Under the pieces are notes generated by a model. That model saw only the letters and a list, made by a program, of their open reading frames with translations, did no database searches and was not told where the DNA came from. The position numbers were made by a program, and so were the translations under genes. 42,896 bases of DNA from NCBI GenBank assembly GCA_944385965.1, contig CALWZG010000004.1:1-42896 (forward strand). Reading direction: 5' to 3'. This document shows, in pieces, positions 1 through 5,783 of this stretch. The DNA is from an uncultured Anaerotruncus sp. Its GTDB lineage: Bacteria; Bacillota; Clostridia; Oscillospirales; Ruminococcaceae. The first letter of the stretch is position 1; each line of letters opens with the position of its first letter.

Positions 1-295
1 TATGAGAGGGGTTTCCATGACACACAAGACTACATGGCTCATAGGGCCTATTTACACCAATAGAAACCATTCTCCCCTGCCCTCTCAAAATTTCCCCAGC
101 CTTCCCCCTTCCCCTTAGCAGAAATCGCACGAATTGTTACAATGGCGGATGCTGGCAGCACACCCCCTATTTTCTCACTAACTATCCATGAAAAAGTCCA
201 GCTATTCCGTCAGCAGTCAAAACAAGTTCCCAGCGTTAGAATAGATACAGAGGTTAAGAGAAACAACCTGATTTAAAATTTAGGAGGAACAGAAA
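1..295. other. Gene-free stretch before the first gene
   Basis: Nothing certain is seen here. A short reading frame starting at 17 has a GAGAGGGG stretch before its ATG but would give only about 32 residues of low-complexity Pro/Ser-rich sequence, so it is not called. The last 25 bases carry the AGGAGG ribosome site of the gene at 296. Confidence 0.4.
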
Positions 296-820
296 ATGTG
301 TAAAGCAACTGTGATCTATGAGGAAAAACTGGGCAAGCGTCGTGAAGGCTGGTGTGTTTACCTTGGCAAGACAAGGGATTTCACCTTTTACAGTGACAAG
401 CAAATCAAAGCAAAGATTGCTCAGGGTGAGCAGATTAACGGACTTAGGATAGATGAAAATGGCAATATTGTCATGGATGAAGCTTTTACAACTTCCCTGC
501 TGGCTAAGACTGGATTGGCTACCTTTACACCGATCTTAGAAGATGAAGATGGAACGATTAGTAATAAATACTATGCTTTGGTTCGTGTCATCAAAAGCAA
601 AGCTGGCAGCGAATATGAACTTGTTACAAATCGCTGTGGCTTAGAAGTGGTCACAGAGGACAGATTGAAAACCATGCTTACTTTGGTTCCGGTTGGTGGT
701 GTAAAGTTAGACAGTTCTGGAAGCTTAGAAGTTTATGAGGGAATACAAGGATTTACTGATACCAGCACAAGTAAGAAAAACGAAACAAAGGAGATGAGCA
801 AACCAACTTCTCAATCCTGA
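296..820 (+). CDS. Hypothetical mobile-element protein, 174 aa
   Basis: I do not recognise a family. The ATG at 296 has a TAGGAGG ribosome site about 9 bases upstream, and a clear intrinsic terminator follows the stop. The protein is soluble, has no signal peptide or membrane segment, and mixes charged beta-rich stretches (residues about 1-60) with a C-terminal Ser/Thr/Lys-rich tail. It stands alone as a single-gene transcription unit upstream of the xis-int block. Function is unknown; the position suggests an accessory gene of the integrated element. Confidence 0.75.
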   Translation: MCKATVIYEEKLGKRREGWCVYLGKTRDFTFYSDKQIKAKIAQGEQINGLRIDENGNIVMDEAFTTSLLAKTGLATFTPILEDEDGTISNKYYALVRVIKSKAGSEYELVTNRCGLEVVTEDRLKTMLTLVPVGGVKLDSSGSLEVYEGIQGFTDTSTSKKNETKEMSKPTSQS

Positions 821-853
821 TTCACAGCAGCCTAAAATATACCCAAAATTAAG

Positions 854-884
854 TAGACCGGGTAGAAATGCCCGGTCTATTTTT
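854..884 (+). terminator. Intrinsic terminator after the 174-aa gene
   Basis: A perfect 9-bp stem, TAGACCGGG at 854-862 with CCCGGTCTA at 871-879, has an 8-base loop and is followed by five T residues at 880-884. Confidence 0.9.
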
Positions 885-1007
885 AACATTTGCTCATACT
901 TGTATGTTCCGATTCATGTTCTCAAAATGGATGCAGCTGTTGAGATTGTCAAGTTGCAAAAAATCATCTATACTCATATTATAGTACATTTTATGGGGGT
1001 AGTTGAG

Positions 1008-1720
1008 ATGGAAGAACAGAAAAATCAGACAGAACAGGAGAAAAATGTAATAAAAGAGCAAAAGTTGAATCGGCAAATAAATTACTTTATCATGCGCTAT
1101 ATGTGGCAAGTTATTCGTGGCCGCAGTGCAGCTGATACAATCTACAAAACATTCAACACAAGCAGAGAGAGGTTTACCCGGGTCATTAACACAGGAGTGA
1201 TTCGATATGGCAAGGGGAATTAGAGGGCTTACAACAGATAACAGGAATATCTGCTGATATCTTTACAGGTAAGAGACGGTTTGAGTGTTTTGATAAAGGT
1301 AAAAATGACATACCGTGTATCTCGAAAGAGGAATGGGAAGCATATTTCAAGTGGCGGAAGGATCAAGCAGAGGAGGAGGATAAAGAGAAGAAGACGGAGA
1401 AGAAGACGGAGATGAAGAAGAGGGAGAAGGATATTTTGGATAAACTAAAGAAGATTGAAAGGAGCAACCGGGACAACCTTGATTTTTTCCGGTTATGCTA
1501 TTTTATGGAAAATGGCCAGCCATGTCCGATTCGTTTCCCTAGCGATGAGGTGCAAAGCGCAAAAAATGCATTAAGCCGCCTAACCTTTGATATGTTGGAT
1601 CATTGTGATACTAAACAGTTGGAAAACTTAAAGAAAGAAATAACATCCAAATTGCAACTTGTGAGTGGGATTTTGTTTTACAAAGAAAAAAAGGAAAAAC
1701 TATCTAAAAAAAGTAACTAA
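1008..1720 (+). pseudogene. Frameshifted element gene (HTH-like N part plus coiled C part)
   Basis: Two reading frames join into one protein if one G is added to the GGGG run at 1214-1217. The first part begins at ATG 1008, with GGGGG at 995-999 as ribosome site, and stops at 1221-1223. The second frame is open from about 1190 to the stop at 1718-1720. Across the join the text reads R-Y-G-K-G-E-L-E-G-L-Q-Q-I-T-G-I-S, a smooth continuation. The repaired protein would have about 237 residues: a helix-turn-helix-like part (residues about 35-90), a Lys/Glu-rich helical linker (about 120-150) and a charged C-terminal domain. The product family is not recognised. It may be a real disruption, a homopolymer sequencing error, or frameshift expression; the run is not a canonical slippery heptamer. 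The short C-terminal part could also start at ATG 1412, but I see no good ribosome site there. Confidence 0.6.
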
Positions 1721-1750
1721 AATTATATATTATTTATTTGATTTATAGAA

Positions 1751-1806
1751 AGTGATGCGTGCAAAAGTACGGGATGAAAGTACGGGATGCACGTATCACT
1801 TTTTTG
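1751..1806 (+). terminator. Terminator with a tandem repeat in its loop
   Basis: AGTGATGCGTGC at 1751-1762 pairs with GCACGTATCACT at 1789-1800 (12 bp, one G-U pair), and T residues follow. The 26-base loop is made almost entirely of two copies of the 13-mer AAAGTACGGGATG (1764-1776 and 1777-1789). The loop is unusually long for a terminator, so the repeats may have a separate role such as binding by the element's Xis or Int. Confidence 0.65.
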
Positions 1807-2054
1807 TTTTGCAAGTTTTACAGCGCAAAACGAAATAGTGTTACATTTATATTTAAATAAGCATTACATAATATAAAATTGCTGTAATTGTATTTTAGAT
1901 AGAGTTGCATTTAAAGGTGTAATAGTGACAAATTTTATAATAAACAGATATAATTAAACGCGTAGGGAGGACAAGGCAAATTTCAAAGAGAAAGGTGTGA
2001 GCGCTGATCGTCAGGTGATCAAAGACAAAAATAATCAATACGAGGAGGATTTAT
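1807..2054 (+). other. AT-rich leader before the excisionase gene
   Basis: This gene-free stretch after the terminator is strongly AT-rich up to about 1955, contains the promoter at 1925-1954, then a purine-rich untranslated leader of about 90 bases running to the GAGGAGGA ribosome site of the gene at 2055. No open reading frame of useful length was found. Confidence 0.6.
1925..1954 (+). promoter_or_regulatory. Probable promoter of the xis operon
   Basis: GTGACA at 1925-1930 (five of six to the -35 consensus) is followed after 18 bases by a perfect TATAAT at 1949-1954. Transcription would begin near 1961 and cover the excisionase gene and the two genes coupled to it. Confidence 0.65.
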
Positions 2055-2255
2055 ATGAGTAGATTAAAGTTTATACGATCAGAAGATTTACCGTTAGTAC
2101 TGACACCGATGGACATATCCGAAGTATTGGGCATTTCCAGAAATACAGCTTATGAAGTGATACATAGCCAAGGTTTTCCCAGTTTCCGAGTGGGCAAACA
2201 GTATCGAATCAGCCGGGAGCGGTTTCTGAAATGGTTGGAAGGTCATGCAGCATAA
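2055..2255 (+). CDS. Excisionase-family HTH DNA-binding protein
   Basis: A 66-residue protein whose residues about 17-62 form the MerR-like winged helix typical of Xis/HTH_17 proteins: L-T-P-M-D-I-S-E-V-L-G-I-S-R-N-T-A-Y-E-V, then a FPSFRVGKQYRI wing and an R-F-L-K-W-L helix. Such proteins bind next to att sites and steer the integrase towards excision. The start is fixed by GAGGAGGA about 8 bases upstream. Its TAA overlaps the ATG of the next gene (TAATG), so the two are translationally coupled. The integrase lies 1.7 kb downstream rather than directly adjacent, with two genes in between. The family call is firm; its role as the element's excisionase is inferred from context. Confidence 0.85.
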   Translation: MSRLKFIRSEDLPLVLTPMDISEVLGISRNTAYEVIHSQGFPSFRVGKQYRISRERFLKWLEGHAA

Positions 2256-2920
2256 TGCAGCATAATTCAGAGAAAATGGAGGCGTTATATAAGATGATGG
2301 ATACATTGCAATTACTTAAGAAGAATAGTAAAATGCAGAAGATTTATCAGGTGAAAAAGGGTCCCACGATAATGGGGGCCTGGGGTTTGGATGTGGGGAC
2401 AAAAGAAATGAAACTGAATCTGATAGTGGTGTTCCCAGATAGAGAAATCAGTCCTGTGCGGGAGTATAGAAGACAGAAGCTATACAGTAACAGTGGGGCG
2501 AAGGTATTAAGTGATTTGACTGACTTTAATGGGATCGACAATAAGACTGTAGAGAAAATTTATAATGTTGTCATGGCTAAACACGATAAAATCTCCTTAC
2601 AGTCAAACGGAAGTGGAAAGTGCTCAATCTTACAGGCATATCAAGCGCTGTACGAGTATGTAGCAGAGTATGAGGAACCAGGCAAAGTGTTCCTCCGGGA
2701 TGGTTATGGTAATATTCTTGCCACCTATCTTCAAACTGTGATTGACAGGCTCCAATTGGGGTATAGTCGTTTAGAGTTGGAAAAGAATTTCAAGATGCTG
2801 GGATTACTCCGAACAAGTGATAACACAGGTCATGTGTATACTTACGCTATCAAGACTGGGTATGCAAATAACTGGTATTTCTCTTTTAAACTTCAGAAAG
2901 ATGGTGAGGTGGTAGCATGA
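2255..2920 (+). CDS. Hypothetical element protein, 221 aa
   Basis: The family is not recognised. I choose the ATG at 2255, which overlaps the stop of the excisionase gene (TAATG), over an upstream ATG at 2231 that would lie inside that gene. The gene ends in an ATGA overlap with the methylase gene, so three genes form one coupled unit. The protein is soluble. Its C-terminal 60 residues (a predicted helix followed by an F-K-M-L-G-L-L-R-T turn and aromatic strand) look like a winged-helix-type ending. The start region carries a tandem ATGCAGCATA repeat. Function is unknown, perhaps replication or regulation of the element. Confidence 0.7.
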   Translation: MQHNSEKMEALYKMMDTLQLLKKNSKMQKIYQVKKGPTIMGAWGLDVGTKEMKLNLIVVFPDREISPVREYRRQKLYSNSGAKVLSDLTDFNGIDNKTVEKIYNVVMAKHDKISLQSNGSGKCSILQAYQALYEYVAEYEEPGKVFLRDGYGNILATYLQTVIDRLQLGYSRLELEKNFKMLGLLRTSDNTGHVYTYAIKTGYANNWYFSFKLQKDGEVVA

Positions 2921-3867
2921 AAAAGGAAACTGTAGCACAGATTTTTAACTATATCGGCAGCAAGGCAAGAATGGTAAATACCCTCTCCCATTTAATCCCC
3001 AATCACTGTACAACCTATGCTGAACTGTATTGTGGCAGCGGAGCCTTGGCTTTGAATAGCCGGAAATTTGATGTTAAAATTCTAAATGACTTCAATCCCC
3101 ATATAGCTAACTTTTGGCGGGTGGCTACTGACCCAGAGACTAGAGGCAATCTTCTAAAGAAGATACAGACAACCCATTACAGTTGGTACGCGTTTCAGGA
3201 AGCGAAGCAGAGACAGAATGATTATGGAGCAAACCAGGCAGACAGATTCCAGTGGGCTCTTGATACATTTATTTTAAACCGGCAGTCTTTTAATGGGGAC
3301 GGAAGAAACTGGGTTTATAAGGACGGAGAGCAATACAGCGATCTACTTACAAATCCATTGAAATTGCCACTGGCTTTCAAGGCATTGGACGATCAAGCGT
3401 TTCGAGTTTATAATGACGATGCCCTTGTGGTGATGGACAAGGAAAAGCTGCTGGATGATCCCCATGCGTTTATTTTTCTTGACCCACCTTATTTGGAGGG
3501 GTTGCGGTGTGATGGAAAGCTATATCAAGTGGATATGCCAGATATCCGAGATCATATCGCCTTGCTACGTAGAATTCGCCAAGCTAAAGCCAAACTTGTC
3601 CTGTCAGGTTACTGGAGCGGACGTGATGATGGAGCGGACCTGTATGATTATTACCTTTTGCCCTATGGTTGGCACCGGCATCTTTTGGGCGAGTATACCA
3701 AAGGTTGCGAAGTAGGTGAGAAAAAGTCAGCAGGGGCAGAGTGGGTATGGTGTAACTATGATTTGGAAAGGGAATCGCCAGGTGGGATTGTGTTCCTAAA
3801 GTCTTACTGTGATGAAACAAAAAGCCCTTGCCTTATGGAGTGGTTGGCGTTACAATCCAACAACTAG
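2917..3867 (+). CDS. D12-class DNA adenine N6-methyltransferase
   Basis: This 316-residue protein transfers a methyl group from SAM to adenine N6 in DNA. The family marks are visible: an F-N-Y-I-G-S-K motif near residues 10-16, the SAM-binding E-L-Y-C-G-S-G-A-L near 36-44, and the catalytic DPPY at 189-192. Length suits the Dam/D12 family. The start overlaps the previous stop (ATGA). No restriction endonuclease gene is adjacent, so it is more likely an orphan methylase protecting the element or marking it for regulation than half of a restriction-modification pair. Recognition sequence cannot be read from the protein. Confidence 0.9.
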   Translation: MKKETVAQIFNYIGSKARMVNTLSHLIPNHCTTYAELYCGSGALALNSRKFDVKILNDFNPHIANFWRVATDPETRGNLLKKIQTTHYSWYAFQEAKQRQNDYGANQADRFQWALDTFILNRQSFNGDGRNWVYKDGEQYSDLLTNPLKLPLAFKALDDQAFRVYNDDALVVMDKEKLLDDPHAFIFLDPPYLEGLRCDGKLYQVDMPDIRDHIALLRRIRQAKAKLVLSGYWSGRDDGADLYDYYLLPYGWHRHLLGEYTKGCEVGEKKSAGAEWVWCNYDLERESPGGIVFLKSYCDETKSPCLMEWLALQSNN

Positions 3868-3924
3868 CCGAAGGTGATTTAACTGAATTACATACGGACA
3901 CAAAACTAAGAGGAGGAAGCTACG

Positions 3925-5076
3925 ATGATAAAACGTGCCAATGGAGAAGGAAGCATTCGCAAGCATAAAAATAAGTGGCTCGCTACATTTCCCACCGGAC
4001 TTTATAAAGCAAACGGAAAGAGAGAGTATATCTATAAATACTGTAATACCCAGGCGGAGGCGGTAGAGGAGTTGCGACGGTTACAGAATGAAAAGTCGAT
4101 GGGTATTTGTCAATCTAAGGGAGCAGTCAAAACCGGAGATTGGATAGAGACTTGGATTGAGAAGCATAAAGCACCCAAACTGGCCCCATCTACACTGGCT
4201 AGCTACCGTAACAACTTCCGTGTGCATATCAAGCCATACGTAGGAGAAATCCCGTTGAAAGATTTAACCACCTATCATATTCAGAAAATGCTGGATCATA
4301 TGAATGGGGGCTTTTCTCTTTTCGTCAAGGTATACAATGTGATTCATGGGGCGCTGGAAAAAGCGGTAGAATTGAGAATGATATCACACAATCCCTGCAA
4401 GGGAGTAGCTTTTCCAGCAGATGATAGGACAGATATACGGGTGTTGACCCAGGAGGAACAGAAAAGGTTTATTGCGGCATTGAATGGTGAATACTACCGG
4501 GTCATGCTGTTGACCTACCTATATACTGGTATGCGTGCGGGGGAATGTATCCCGCTTCAATGGAAGGATATTGACCTGACCAAACGTATCATTCGGGTCA
4601 ATAAGAAGGCTATTTTGAACCATAATTTCAGTCAGCACAGTGCCAAGCAGGAGATTCAGAACTTTTGCAAAACCAAAAGCAGTACACGGACAGTAGCCAT
4701 CACAGCTAGGTTGACTGCTATCCTTGCAGAACATAAAGCCAATATGAAAGAGCGTGCAGAGGCGTTAGGGCTTGATTGGTCAGAGGAAACCCTTGTATTC
4801 TGGAACACCCATAACAAGATTGTCCAGTATAACAATTTGAAAGTAATCTTAAACAATATTTACCAAAAAGCGGGCATTAAAGGAGCGACCATGCACACCT
4901 TGCGCCATACCTATGCTACCCGGTGTTTTGAGGCAGGGGTAGACATCAAAGCAATCTCTGAGCAGCTGGGACATGCCAATGTTAAAACCACCTATAATAT
5001 CTATATCCATCTTTTGGAAGATACCAAAGTAAAAGAGATTGATAAACTGTCTGGAATTGATAAGTTTATTGCATAA
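3925..5076 (+). CDS. Tyrosine recombinase (site-specific integrase)
   Basis: A 383-residue integrase of the Tn916/phage type that cuts and rejoins att sites. The N-terminus (about 1-55) resembles the arm-binding, AP2-like domain, and residues about 65-155 form the SAM-like core-binding domain. The catalytic domain shows Arg204 in TGMRAGE, His324 and Arg327 in HTLRH, His350 in LGH and the nucleophile Tyr360 in the NIYIHL segment, so all visible catalytic positions are intact. AGAGGAGG lies about 8 bases before the ATG. It is the last gene of the element and probably sits near the attachment site. Confidence 0.93.
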   Translation: MIKRANGEGSIRKHKNKWLATFPTGLYKANGKREYIYKYCNTQAEAVEELRRLQNEKSMGICQSKGAVKTGDWIETWIEKHKAPKLAPSTLASYRNNFRVHIKPYVGEIPLKDLTTYHIQKMLDHMNGGFSLFVKVYNVIHGALEKAVELRMISHNPCKGVAFPADDRTDIRVLTQEEQKRFIAALNGEYYRVMLLTYLYTGMRAGECIPLQWKDIDLTKRIIRVNKKAILNHNFSQHSAKQEIQNFCKTKSSTRTVAITARLTAILAEHKANMKERAEALGLDWSEETLVFWNTHNKIVQYNNLKVILNNIYQKAGIKGATMHTLRHTYATRCFEAGVDIKAISEQLGHANVKTTYNIYIHLLEDTKVKEIDKLSGIDKFIA

Positions 5077-5106
5077 TCCAAAGAATCAGCAAGTAGTTTA
5101 GCGGCA

Positions 5107-5135
5107 TTGACAATAGGTGGAATATTGACTATAAT
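5107..5135 (+). promoter_or_regulatory. Perfect-consensus promoter for an antisense RNA
   Basis: TTGACA at 5107-5112 and TATAAT at 5130-5135 are separated by exactly 17 bases. Transcription would start near 5142 on the plus strand. No plus-strand gene follows; the product would be a short RNA running into the 3' end of the small peptide gene on the other strand. Confidence 0.8.
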
Positions 5136-5141
5136 AAAATA

Positions 5142-5235
5142 GTAAAGGGGCGCTGTTGCATGACAGTTAGCCCCACGAGGTTAGTTCAACTTACGTTGAC
5201 CGCTCGGGTGCAAGCCGGGCGGTCAACACGCTTTT
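5142..5235 (+). ncRNA. Candidate antisense RNA (antitoxin-like), ~95 nt
   Basis: The inferred RNA begins after the consensus promoter at 5107-5135 and ends at a hairpin: GTTGACCGC at 5195-5203 pairs with GCGGTCAAC at 5219-5227, extended inward through a T-G wobble and CGG/CCG, followed by four T residues at 5232-5235. It contains no credible reading frame. It overlaps the last 13 bases and the 3' untranslated part of the minus-strand peptide gene, the 3'-to-3' arrangement of RatA/TxpA and SR4/BsrG. The end is uncertain because the T tract is short. Function is inference. Confidence 0.5.
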
Positions 5236-5372
5236 GGGGCTATGTAAACCATCATCAGAAAGATGATGATAAGACACATCACAAAGCGAAGGATTTTTGA
5301 CCAACGCCTGTTTCCCATCCGCAACACCCCCTTTCTCAAGGGAGTAGCTAACCGCCATTTTGCAACAGCGCC
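5149..5372. repeat. 12-bp inverted repeat bounding the peptide/antisense module
   Basis: GGCGCTGTTGCA at 5149-5160 is repeated in exact inverse as TGCAACAGCGCC at 5361-5372. Each copy lies at the predicted 5' end of one of the two convergent transcripts, so both RNAs would start with the same sequence, and a full-length peptide mRNA could pair its two ends. TAGCCCC (5168-5174) and GGGGCTA (5236-5242) form a further nested pair. Confidence 0.8.
5223..5318 (-). CDS. 31-aa hydrophobic peptide, candidate type I toxin
   Basis: A short gene with ATG at 5318 preceded by GAAAGGGGGTG, a near-ideal ribosome site 8 bases away. The peptide begins MGNRRWSKILR, a basic amphipathic start, then has one membrane segment of about 14-16 residues (FVMCLIIIFLMMVYI) and ends APKAC. 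This composition (basic N-terminus, single short transmembrane helix, about 30 residues) is that of membrane-acting type I toxins. The TGA lies inside the base of the hairpin at 5195-5227, which the antisense RNA also contains. It does not match any named toxin family that I can recall. The alternative is a small membrane regulator unrelated to toxicity. Confidence 0.65.
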   Translation of the reverse strand: MGNRRWSKILRFVMCLIIIFLMMVYIAPKAC

Positions 5373-5378
5373 GGATTT

Positions 5379-5407
5379 ATCATAGCATAGAGAGAAAAAG
5401 TTGTAAA
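5379..5407 (-). promoter_or_regulatory. Promoter of the 31-aa peptide gene
   Basis: On the minus strand TTTACA (5402-5407) and TATGAT (5379-5384) are 17 bases apart. Transcription would start near 5372, exactly at the inverted repeat, leaving a leader of about 54 bases before the ATG. Confidence 0.7.
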
Positions 5408-5659
5408 GTGTTGGATTATGGGGGAGTTTACCTCATTTTTACCGCTTCCAGGTTGGGAGCAGGTGGTGAACATTGGGATTGGATGGGATACCCATAGAGG
5501 GAATTCCTTGATAAATGGGGCTGTTTGGGATAGGTTCGTATTCGTTAAACTGCTGCCTCCATACAGGTGAAGGATATGATGCTGGAGGAAGCCCACCACT
5601 ATAAAGAGCGGCAGAATGACGTTCTTGGGGCTTAAAGAAACAGCATATAGTCAGCTTAC
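5408..5659. other. Gene-free stretch, possible gene remnant
   Basis: No convincing gene. A plus-strand frame of 19 codons at 5576-5635 (MMLEEAHHYKERQNDVLGA) reads like the tail of a longer protein and lacks a good ribosome site, so it may be the remnant of a lost gene. A minus-strand frame at 5348-5599 has no ribosome site and covers the peptide promoter. Confidence 0.4.
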
Positions 5660-5711
5660 AAAAAAGAGATGGAGGCCCTCCCCGGATTAGCTCCAGGGAG
5701 GGCCTCCATCT
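5660..5711 (-). terminator. Strong intrinsic terminator (distal of two)
   Basis: A perfect 16-bp stem (5667-5682 with 5696-5711) with a 13-base loop ends, on the minus strand, in six T residues (A run at 5660-5665). It backs up the nearer terminator of the pseudokinase gene. Confidence 0.85.
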
Positions 5712-5725
5712 TGGTTTAAGGCTGG

Positions 5726-5760
5726 AAAAAAGGACCCTGATGAATTATCATCAGGGTCCT
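5726..5760 (-). terminator. Strong intrinsic terminator (proximal of two)
   Basis: AGGACCCTGATGA at 5731-5743 pairs with TCATCAGGGTCCT at 5748-5760, 13 bp with a 4-base loop. On the minus strand six T residues follow. It lies 24 bases after the stop of the pseudokinase gene. Confidence 0.92.
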
Positions 5761-5783
5761 TTCATATTGATGCTGATAGGGTG

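Larger units (their letters stand above)
1..5150. mobile_element. End of an integrative element (xis, methylase, integrase)
   Basis: An excisionase-like HTH gene, a D12 DNA methylase and a tyrosine integrase follow each other on the plus strand, and two unknown genes lie before them. This xis-to-int order at one edge is typical of Tn916-like conjugative elements and of integrated phage-like elements. The DNA is visibly richer in A and T than the operons after 5.8 kb, which fits transfer. The left end lies outside the window. No direct repeat that could be an att site was identified, so the right boundary is a guess placed just after the integrase. No relaxase, coupling protein or capsid gene is visible, so the type of element is open. 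Confidence 0.6.

Noticed and set aside
2..115. A short Pro/Ser-rich frame at the window start
   Set aside because: Only 32-37 codons of low complexity; ribosome-site-like purines alone are not enough.
1212..1220. Programmed -1 frameshift at AAGGGGAAT
   Set aside because: The P-site codon does not re-pair after slipping, so it is not a canonical slippery heptamer; mutation or read error is simpler.
5348..5599. An 83-codon minus-strand frame after the integrase
   Set aside because: Lacks a ribosome site and overlaps the promoter of the 31-aa gene; sequence looks random.
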